Shown here piece after piece: positions 34,201-42,099 of a stretch of DNA of 64,000 nt. The position numbers and the translations under genes are program-made. The notes beneath the pieces are model-generated. The model was not told the origin of the DNA and did not search any database. It saw nothing but the letters and a program-made list of their open reading frames with translations. The DNA is taken from NCBI GenBank assembly GCA_009193035.1, contig SWDT01000020.1, forward strand, positions 372,001-436,000, read 5' to 3'. Within the stretch, counting starts at the first letter, position 1, and each line of letters starts with the position of its first letter. The stretch comes from Halicephalobus mephisto (taxonomy: Eukaryota > Nematoda > Chromadorea > Rhabditida > Panagrolaimidae).

Positions 34201-34600
34201 CGGCCGGATCCGGGCCCAGTCCTGCATGCTGCGGGCGACCTTCCCGATGTCCTCCAGGAGGTAGCTCAGACGGTCGTCCCAGTAGTTGTTCTGATTCAGA
34301 TGATAAAAGCGGTTCACGGTACTGGGTCTTGCGCAGATTAGCGAGTTGGTGCTGGAGTGCCTCAGGGTGTATGCTGGCAAGAGGAGATCTGTGTTGCGAG
34401 TTGCCGGAGGGACGTACGCCCCCGACGTTGTTACGATCGGCTGATGACCGTTCGCGACGTGCCAATACCGTTGAGGAGTACTGTACAGGGGGTGCCGGAG
34501 GTGGCGGGGGCGGGGGGATTGTCGCCATTCTTCCGATTCCAAATCAAGGTCCGCCAATCGGGCTTGACGTCTCACGTCCGCAAAAGACCGCGAACGGCTG
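25203..34600 (-). CDS. zyx-1: Zyxin/LPP-family LIM protein
   Basis: 3' exons in phase: 33783-34600 (part), 33025-33188, 32891-32982, 31307-31415, 25656-25825 and 25203-25613. Zyxin family proteins sit at focal adhesions and muscle dense bodies, sense tension and recruit Ena/VASP. Three C-terminal LIM domains are clear: CTKCQKEI..CFLCDQC, CDKCATPI..CPICAKSLDGTPF and CAVCLKAIIPSPGETEVARIV..CYKCEDCG, the zyxin/LPP signature. A coiled segment (ENVDELIKDMEWKMKTGLE) precedes them. The N-terminal exon has proline runs (PPEYPPPPPPG). In that exon two sense frames are open (see findings). A further 5' exon is likely at 38621-38702 (acceptor TTTTCAG, donor GTAAGT, in phase with the frame entering at 34600); 38753-38896 might supply the first ATG. 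The 32982 acceptor ends AAG. Introns are long and repeat-rich. Confidence 0.85.
26030..26630 (+). repeat. Dispersed repeat family, ~150 bp units
   Basis: Several diverged units share AATTTAGGTAAAAAA, GCGCGTCGATTTG, AATTTACCATTTTTTAG, TTTTCACTCGCTC and GCGCGCGAATTCAAAAATTC. The final unit (about 26485-26625) is nearly identical to 44400-44520 in an intron of the CRAL-TRIO gene 18 kb away. The unit lies between LIM and upstream zyxin exons. Confidence 0.8.
27040..27370 (+). repeat. A/T low-complexity 30 bp repeat
   Basis: About ten copies of a unit of the form TTTTTATTAAAAAAAATTAA with small changes, inside the long zyxin intron. Nothing else is visible in it. Confidence 0.6.
27480..28050 (+). 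repeat. Intronic repeat rich in heat-shock-element-like pentamers
   Basis: Degenerate 60-80 bp units contain AGCTTCTGGAAAT, AGAATTTCGTAGACTTCTGA and TTCTAGAAGTTTTTAGAAT. Alternating GAA and TTC at 5 bp steps occurs, for example GAAGCTTCTGGAA at 27744-27756. It lies 200-800 bp upstream, in transcript direction downstream, of the alternative zyxin first exon. Confidence 0.55.
28258..28292 (-). CDS. zyx-1: Alternative first exon of zyxin (LIM-only isoform)
   Basis: A 35 nt segment lies between an acceptor (GTTAACTCAG) and a GTAAGT donor and contains ATG GGA GAA GAA ACC GAT ATT G. Its donor phase fits the LIM1 exon at 25825 exactly (reading MGEETDIDICTKC). As an internal exon after 31307-31415 it would break the frame, so it should be a trans-spliced first exon of a short, LIM-only isoform. 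A long and a LIM-only isoform are also known for C. elegans ZYX-1. Confidence 0.6.
28860..30105 (+). repeat. ~84 bp tandem array with TTTGGCG/CGCCAAA inverted ends
   Basis: About 14 copies; each has TTTGGCGAAATGTGA, then about 25 nt (AAATTATCAACCAAG), then GAACAGAACGCCAAA. The 7 bp ends TTTGGCG and CGCCAAA form an inverted repeat around a ~40 nt loop. The first seven copies are much more alike than the later ones. The core TTGGCGAAATGT also builds the 27 bp minisatellite at 42565. Open frames across it are repeat translations. Confidence 0.85.
30300..30620. repeat. A/T low complexity in zyxin intron
   Basis: Poly-A-rich (AAAAATAAA)n and TTTTTAAAA tracts with no other structure. From 30780 to 31290 a ~60 bp unit with TTCTACAGTAATCCA follows. 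Confidence 0.5.
31440..31950. repeat. T-rich low-complexity tract
   Basis: Repeated TTTTTTAAACTTTTTTGATTT units on the plus strand (A-rich on the transcript strand of zyxin). Nothing else seen. Confidence 0.5.
31965..32230 (+). other. GC-richer island in a zyxin intron, open in several plus-strand frames
   Basis: Composition changes sharply from the flanking A/T. Frame one is open for 119 codons from 31919. A second frame reads ..FLDQNSNEPISEVETTSFL.., and a third reads ..KKNNVLKFVRQKSTELASGS.. to a TAA at 32216. No start or complete splice-site pair supports any one of them. It may be a nested-gene exon or a decayed mobile element. Confidence 0.25.
32485..32875 (+). repeat. Repeat with three perfect heat-shock-element arrays
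   Basis: ~90-150 bp units in a zyxin intron. The string GAAGATTCTAGAAACTTC occurs identically at 32533-32550, 32633-32650 and 32704-32721. It is four perfect alternating GAA/TTC pentamers, the HSF-1 binding consensus. Each is followed by CTACTGTA and CATAATTA blocks. Confidence 0.75.
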
Positions 34601-34602
34601 CT

Positions 34603-35240
34603 AAAACAATAAAAATCTCAAAAATCATAGAAATTTTAAAAATCAAAAATCTCAAAAATCATAAAAATCAGAAATCTCAAAAATTTTAAAAATCAAAAAT
34701 CTCAAACATCATAGAAATTTTAAAAATCAAAAATCTCAAAAATCATAGAAATTTTAAAAATCATAAAATTACAAAAATCAAAAAAATCATTGAAATTTTA
34801 AAAATCTCAAAAATCATAAAAATCAGAAATCTCAAAAATTTTAAAAATCAAAAATCTCAAAAATCATAGAAATTTTAAAAATCATAAAAATCATTGAAAT
34901 TTTAAAAATCTCTAAAATCATAAAAATCATAAATCTCAAAAATCATAAAATTACAAATATTATAAAAATCAGAAATCAAAAACTACAAAAATTAGAAATT
35001 TTAAAAATAAATAATCAAAATTAATAAAATTATGAAAATTTCTATAAAATCGTCAAAAATATAAAATTTTTTTAAATTACAAAAAATAAAGAATTTGTTT
35101 TAAATTATAGAATTACGAAAAAATTTTACAAAACCGTCAAAAATACAAAAATTATAAAATAAAATTTTCGAATTACAAAAATATAAAATTTTTACAAAAT
35201 CGTCAAAAATTATAAAGTTAAAAAATTTTTAAAAATTAAG
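34603..35240 (+). repeat. Short-unit A/T repeat (AAAATCATAGAAATTTT type)
   Basis: Degenerate repeats of AAAAATCAAAAATCTC and ATAGAAATTTTAAAAATC; nothing else visible. 35890-36260 has moderate composition and no supported exon. Confidence 0.5.
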
Positions 35241-35289
35241 TTTTTGAAGACTTTGAAATATTTCGAAAATTTTCAGATTTCAAAAATCC

Positions 35290-35880
35290 CCGAATTTTTC
35301 ATTGATATCTGAAAGGATCTGTGAGATTCTAGAATTTTCGGCAATTTCTAAGGCATTCCAGAGAACTCCAGAATCTTCTATTACAATCCAGGAAGATCAA
35401 TAAGATTTCAGGAGCTTCTGAAAAATTTCAGAATCTTCTACAGTATTCTGGAAAATCTCTAAAATCTTCAGAATCCTTCTCTAGGATTTTTAAATGATTC
35501 TAAAAACGTCCAGAATCCACTATTTGTATTTAAAAAGATCTATAAAATTCTGGAAATTTCTGAGAAATTTTAGAATCTTCTACAGTATTCTGAAAACGTC
35601 TAAAATCTTCAGAATTTTTAAATGATTCTGAAAACGTCCAGAATCCACTATTTGTAATTAAAAAGATCTATAAAATTCTGGAAATTTCTGAAAAATTTTA
35701 GAATCTTCTACAGTATTCTCTCTAAAATCTCCAGAATTTTTAAATGATTCTGAAAACGTCCAGAATCTATCATTCATATTTTAAAAAAGATCTATAAAAT
35801 TCTGAAAATTTCTGAAAAATTTTAGAATCTTCTGCAGTATTCTAGAAAATCTCCAGAATCCTCTAAAAATTGACAGAAAT
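35290..35880 (+). repeat. Degenerate TTCTAGAATCTTC repeat in zyxin intron
   Basis: Units of about 110 bp contain AAATTTCAGAATCTTCTACAG, CTAAAATCTTCAGAAT and GATTCTGAAAACGTCCAGAA. Related to the blocks at 27480 and 32485 but with fewer perfect pentamers. Confidence 0.5.
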
Positions 35881-36269
35881 TCGAATCAATTGTAATTAAG
35901 AAATCAGAGTTTCTTGACATAATTGACGGAACAATGAACGAGATCACAAATGATATCTTTTTCGAAATTGGAACACGGAGAATCTATGTCAAAGAAAATT
36001 TTCGCAAAATTGTGTCATTTCCGAAATAATCTTAATTTTAAAATATAAAATTTATTATATAAATTATTTAAAATTTTTAAATTAATTCAAATCGAAAAAA
36101 ATCATTTTATCCGATTTTGAAAAAGGAAATTCGGGTAATCGCTTTTTGTACGAATTGATTCCACGGCCGATGGACCCAAAAATAAAAGGAAAAATTGGGT
36201 TGTTGAACAAAAACCAAAATCGGACAAAAATAAAAAATCCTACTTCATAAAAGGAACAAATGGGCCATG

Positions 36270-36740
36270 TTACGAAACGGTCCCGACACGGTTTCTTTGA
36301 ATTTAAAGAAATTTTTCAAAGAATATTTTTTACAAAACGGTCCTGACAGGAATTTTTCAAAATTTTAAGGAAATTTAAAAATAAATATTTCTTAAAAAAC
36401 GGTCTTGACAGGAATTCTTCAACATTTTAAAGAAATTTTTTAAAGAATATTTTTCACAAAACGGTCTTGACAGGAATTTTTCAAAATTTTAAGGAAATTT
36501 AAAAATAAATATTTCTTAAAAAACGGTCCTGACACGATTTCTTTGAATTTAAAGAAATTTTTCAAAGAACATTCTTTACAAAACGGTCTTGACAAGAATT
36601 TTCTAAATTTAAAAAAAAATTTAAAAATAAATATTTCCTACAAAATTATCCCGACACGATTTATTTGAAATTTACAGAAAATTATAAAAATCAAAAATTT
36701 ATTTTTCTACAGAATGGTCCCAACACGAATTTTTGGAATA
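36270..36740 (+). repeat. ~60/120 bp array with ACGGTCYYGACACGA motif
   Basis: Eight motif copies such as AAACGGTCCTGACAGGAATT and AACGGTCCCGACACG, separated by TTTAAAGAAATTTTTCAAAG or AAATTTAAAAATAAATATTT. Same family as 2531-2735. Confidence 0.7.
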
Positions 36741-36829
36741 CAGTACAAATTGCAGTAACTTAAAATTTTGACTTTAATTTTTAAAGTAAATTAGATTCAG
36801 ATGGATTTAGGGACTTTTCAGTCAAGCTA

Positions 36830-38620
36830 CAGTATCCTTTGGGTTTTTAAAACGATAATTTTTAATAAAAATAATCTTTAAATATTTTTAAAAATAAAAA
36901 AAGTAATTTTTAATAAAAATATAAATATTTTTAAAAATCAGAAATTATAATTTTTAATAAAAAAATAATTTTAAATATTTCTAAAAATCAGAAATAAGAC
37001 CGAAATACCTCCCGAAGACGAGTCGGTTATTTTTAAAGAACAACAAAACTGGCCTAGGAACGCTTCTTTGTCAAAGTCAAAACTGATCCAAAGCGGACTT
37101 GGCCGGATCAAAGCCAGTCAATTCGGAGAAAACGGGAAATACGGCAAAACGTCCTGCCACAGGCTTATCGATCCGAACATGTTTACTCCCACTTTGTTTT
37201 CAAAAAATCAAACATCATTAAAAAAGATAAAAATAAATTTTTTTTAATAATTTTAAAATTAACTTTTTAAATTTTTTTGTAAAGATTAATTTTTTATTAA
37301 TTTTAAAATTAACTTTTTTAAATTTTTTATAAAAATTAATTTTTTTAAATTTGTATTTAAAATTTTAAAAATTATAATTTTATTATTAAAATTAATATTT
37401 CTGATAATTGGTCTTGATATGAATTTTTAAATAAATTCTAAAAAATAAAAAATTCCGAGAATTTTAGATTTTTGGAAATTTTTGAATTTTTAATTAAATT
37501 CTAAAAAATAAAAAATTTCAGAATTTTAGATTTTTAGAAATTTTTGAATTTTTAGATAAATTCTAAAAAATAAAAAATTCCGAGAATTTTAGATTTTTAG
37601 AAATTTTTGGATTTTTAATTAAATTTGGAAAATTTTCTAAAAAATTATAAAATCGAAAAAGCATCGGCCTTCGGTACAATGTACGTAACTGATAGATGGC
37701 CAGGAATTCCACTTTAAAGTAGTTTACAACAGGACCAGATAGGTGTTTTAAAGGAATGACAGAGGGTGAAGTTTGTCTTTGACAAAGAAAAAAAGGAATG
37801 ACTGGCATCGGTTGGACTTAAAAAAATAGTGGTTTTAAATCATGAGTTGTTAATCCGAAAATACGACCTATTGAGTCAACGTAAACACGGTTATGTCAAT
37901 TAGGCGGAAAATCAACGTCGGATTATTTCCAAGAGAAGGCAAATTTTCCGTTCGAGAATTTTCGAAACATTTTTTTCATAATTTAAATTTAAAATTTTAT
38001 TTTTTAAATTAAATTAAATTTAAAATTTTATTTTTTAAATTAAACTTTTTTAAAATTAAATTAAATTTAAATTTAAAATTTATTTTTTAAATTAAACTTT
38101 TTTAAAATTAAAATTAAATTTAAAATTTATTTTTTAAAGTAAAATTAAAATTTATTTATTAATTAAAATTAAAATTTTATTTTTTAAATTAAACTTTTTT
38201 AAAATGAAAATTAAAATTAAATTTAAAATTTTATTTTTTAAATTGAATTTAAAATTTATTTATTAAATTAAACTTTTTTAAAATTAAAATTAAATTTAAA
38301 ATTTTATTTTTAAAATTTCTTTAAAATTGAGTTTTTAAAATTTTTCTACAATTTAAATTAAAATTGAACTTTTTTAATTTGTTAAATAATTTTATTTTTT
38401 TTATTTTTAAACAATTTTATCTTTTTTTATTTTTGAACAATTTTATTTTTTTTGTTTTTAAACAATTTTATTTTATTTTTAAACAATTTTATTTTTTTAA
38501 TTTTTAAACTATTTTATTTTATTTTTAAACAATTTTATTTTTTTTATTTTTAAACAATTTTATTTTTTTAATTTTTAAACAATTTTATTTTTTTAATTTT
38601 TAAATAAAGTTAAAACTTAC
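36830..38620. other. Large 5' intron of zyxin
   Basis: A/T tracts (37200-37640, 37980-38610) surround two GC-richer blocks, 37010-37200 and 37660-37960. Both contain CTTTGACAAAG-type palindromes, but I see no exon with splice support. They are candidates for alternative promoters. Confidence 0.35.
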
Positions 38621-38702
38621 TGTGGAAGAAGCTGTTGAGGAAGAGGAGACAAATGACTCATTGAATTTTCCGGATTTTTTCCAATTTTGAGGATATTCAA
38701 AC
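38621..38702 (-). CDS. zyx-1: Candidate 5' exon of zyxin
   Basis: Acceptor ATTTTCAG and donor GTAAGTTTT bound 82 nt. One frame contains ATG AGT CAT TTG and ends with two bases (CA) that join C at 34600 to continue in the frame open from the start of the next exon (..QLLPHSRSRSFADV). Upstream, 38753-38896 encodes MENFRGRCQFYEESIEDK.. and could join by a GTCAGT donor after ..RGR. Confidence 0.4.
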
Positions 38703-38929
38703 CTGAAAATTATTTTTTAAATTTAAAAACTACAATTTAAATCGAAAAATATTTAGTCAGAGAGCCGATAATCCGGTCCTTGAGACGGCTGTTTCGAATG
38801 CGATTTTTGTTTCAAAAAATATTTCCTTTGTCTATTGGCAGTTTTATCCTCGATGGACTCCTCGTAGAACTGACAACGCCCACGGAAATTTTCCATCAAA
38901 AAATAATTGATATTTATTTTTAACTTTTC

Positions 38930-39520
38930 TTCACAAATAAGGAAATTGGTTTAAAAAATTTGCATAATTTCCAAAGTAACTGCGGTATCAAGGAAACTTT
39001 AATGAAAATCACAAAAAAGAAATTTAATAATATTACGGTAACAATTGTCAAAATAACTTTATAGGTATTTAAAAAAAATAATATTACAGTAATACTTTCA
39101 AAAAGTACAGTAGTAACCTGAACGAAGAAGCAAACAATTATTACGGTAATTATCCTAAAAATAAAGTAATTTTAACAAGGAAATTTAACAATATTACGGT
39201 AACAATTGTCAAAATAACTTTATAGGTATTTAAAAAAAATTAACATTACAGTAGTAACTTTAATAATGAAAACTAAAAGAGCTACAGTAATTATGTCGAA
39301 AATAAAGTAATTTTAACAAAGAAATTTAACAATATTACGGTAACAATTGTCAAAATAACTTTATAGGTATTTTTAAAAAAATTAATATTACAGTAATATT
39401 TTCAAAAAGTACAGTAATAACTTTAATAATGAAAACTAAAACTACTACAGTAATTATCTCGAAAACAAAGTAATTTTAACGAAGAAATTTAACAATATTA
39501 CGGTAATAACCATCACTAAC
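38930..39520. repeat. ~150 bp tandem repeat
   Basis: Four copies share AATATTACGGTAACAATTGT, CAAAATAACTTTATAGGTAT and TTACAGTAATAACTTTAATA. The copies near 39180 and 39320 are almost identical. No gene. Confidence 0.75.
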
Positions 39521-39823
39521 TTGAGTAATTTCAACTGCATCCAAAAAGCCATGTAGACCTTCAAGAATCCATATCTCGATGAAAATCCCCACACATCAGG
39601 AATCCTTCCAGAAGACTTGGTAAACATTATATTGATTATTTTCAGAATCATCTTCCAGAAAAATAACTTTAAAAATTCTGAAATTTTTTCGAAATTTTTG
39701 TCAATTATTGCGTATTTTAATGTTTTATTTTTCATTAAATTTATTGTACTTTGCTTTTGAGAAATCAAAAATTACACATTTGTAGGATTCTGAATCTTCA
39801 TGAAAAATACAAACCTGGACTTT

Positions 39824-40725
39824 GTTTTTCCAAAGTTGAAGACCAGAATTCGAAGTTAAAAATAAAATTTTTTATGTTAAAAATCGACTTTTGAGTCATG
39901 TTTAAATTCATAAAAATCAAGTTAATTTCTAATTATAAATTTAAATAAAAAAGATTTTTAAAAAATTTACAGTTTTTTAATATGGAAAATTCTACTTTTA
40001 ACTTCGGATTCTGATCTTCAACTTTGGTAATACAACATTGAGTATTCTGTTTTTCCAAAGTTGAAGACCAGAATTCGAAGTCAAAAATAGAATTTTCATG
40101 TTAAAAATCGACTTATAGATCATACTTGAATTCAAAAAATCAAATTTCTAACTATAAATTTAAATAAAAAAGGTTTTTTAAAATTAAAAAATTTACAAAT
40201 TTTTTTAACACGAAAAATTCTACTTTTAACTTCGGATTCTGATCTTCAACTTTGGTAATACAACATTGAGTATTCTGTTTTTTCAAAGTTGAAGACCAAA
40301 ATTCGAAGTTAAAAATAAAATTTTCGTGTTAAAAATCGACTTATAGATCATACTTGAATTCATAAAAATCAAGTTAATTCCTAATTATAAATTTAAATAA
40401 AAAAGATTTTTAAAAATTAAAAAATTTACAAATTTTTTTAACACAAAAAATTCTACTTTTAACTTCGGACTCTGATCTTCAACTTTAGTAATACAACATT
40501 CAGTATTCTGTTTTTTCAAAGTTGAAGACCAAAATTCGAAGTCAAAAATAAAATTTTTCGTGTTAGAAATCGACTTATAGATCATACTTGAATTCAAAAA
40601 ATCAAATTTCTAACTGTAAATTTAAATAAAAAAGATTTTTAAAAAAATTACAAATTTTTCTTAATTCAAAAAATCCAAATTTCGATTTCGAAAATTGATC
40701 CTCAACTTTGAAAAAACAGAATAAT
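39824..40725. repeat. Tandem array of four foldback elements, ~230 bp each
   Basis: Units begin near 39830, 40054, 40283 and 40516. Each opens CAAAGTTGAAGACCAGAATT, then CGAAGTTAAAAATA, and closes with the inverted counterpart CTACTTTTAACTTCGGATTC then TGATCTTCAACTTTG, around ~130 nt of A/T spacer. The arms are about 40 bp and match with few differences. No transposase or target-site duplication is visible. Confidence 0.8.
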
Positions 40726-41089
40726 GGATGTTTAATATTCATTTTTTAAATATAAATTAAAAATTTTAAACTCCAGATAACCTTGACGGATCGTGTTAAT
40801 CTTGGAAGATTTCTTAATTGTCAACTGGCTTGTGATTGTGGATATAGAAAAAGAACTTAATCCATCTGGAAACTTTCAAAAACGCCAACGACGGTACTCA
40901 ATCAGATGAAGTTAAAAAATGTGATAAAAAATCAGAAACTGGATGGAATCCGACATCAAGGACCGTGGAGTACTGTAGGTCATGAGTGAGGTCTTTGGTT
41001 ATTTTTTTTGGGAGATGTACGTGATTACTGTTTGTCTTGTTCTTGATCAAAAATTATCAACGAAATTTTCTTTTTTATCTTGACAAAAT

Positions 41090-41740
41090 CCAACCGAAAT
41101 TTAACAAAATTTAGTCATATTGAATAAAGTCGAATAAAGTTAGTCGAAACTGGATCAATTTCGGCGAAATTAAACGAAAACGAACAAAAATAAGCGAATT
41201 TGAGCGAAATTCGATAAAATTTAACAAAGATAAATGAATCCAGATGGAGATAAGTGAAGTCAAATGAATTCAAGTGGAATATAATGAAAGTAAGTGAATT
41301 TGGATAAAATCTAACGAAATTAAGCGAAATCAAACGACTTTGAATGAATCTAAGCGAAATCGAGTAAAATTAAGCGAATCTAAGTGAAATCGAAAAACTT
41401 TGAACAAGTTTAAGTTATATCAAGCGACTTTAAGCGAAAATTAATGAAACTAAATAAATCAAAGCAAAATTGAGTAAAATTAAGCAAATCCAAGCGAGAT
41501 CTGATAATTTTAAGCAAATTTAAGCAAAGTAGAATATGATTAAACAAATCCAAACGATATCTAATAAAATTAAGCAAATCCAAGCGAGATCTAATAAAAT
41601 TAAGCAAATTCAAGCTAAATCAAGTAAAATTAAGCAAATCCAAGCGAGATATAACAATTTTTAACAAATCCAAGCAAAGTAGAATATAATTAAACAAATC
41701 CAAACGATATCTAATAAAATTAAGCGAACTTGGATAAAAT
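41090..41740 (+). repeat. Degenerate AAATTAAGCRAATCC repeat
   Basis: 650 bp of degenerate ~13 and ~39 bp units such as AAAATTAAGCAAATCCAAGC and GAGATCTAATAAAATTAAGC, almost free of runs of T on the plus strand. Antisense open frames (LLNFIRSRLD..) are repeat translations. The later part is more regular than the first 250 bp. Confidence 0.75.
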
Positions 41741-42099
41741 CAAAAAAAGCCAGTTCCAGTTTGAGAAACCGGATTTAGATAAAGAAAACTATTATTCCAA
41801 TTAAAAGAACAGTTTGATCTTCAGAATATTCAAAAGATCAATCAAACTCCAAATGACATAATCGAAAATTCAAAAAATTATTTAAAAACGAAATTTTTTG
41901 AATAAAATTCAGAATCCGAATTTTAAAATTTAAAAAAATTAAAATTATTATTTTCGAATTTAATTATCAAAGAAAATAAAGAAATCGAAAATGCGAGATC
42001 CGAGGGCAGATAACCGAGCCGGATTTTGGAGAGCTTCGTTGACTGGATCAGTTTTGAGAAATTTTCGAATAAGTTATTTAATTTTTATTTTTTTTTAAA

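Noticed and set aside
34146..34604. 152-aa antisense frame over the zyxin proline-rich exon
   Set aside because: Opposite strand of a GC-rich coding exon; Gly/Ser/Arg-rich text is the expected shadow of proline-rich coding sequence.
39454..39768. 104-aa reverse frame with RIPDVWGFSSRYGF segment
   Set aside because: Only about 30 codons look non-random, with no clear acceptor/donor pair or family match, and the rest is repeat translation.
41115..41613. Reverse frames with LLNFIRSRLD repeats
   Set aside because: Translation of the degenerate AAATTAAGCRAATCC repeat.
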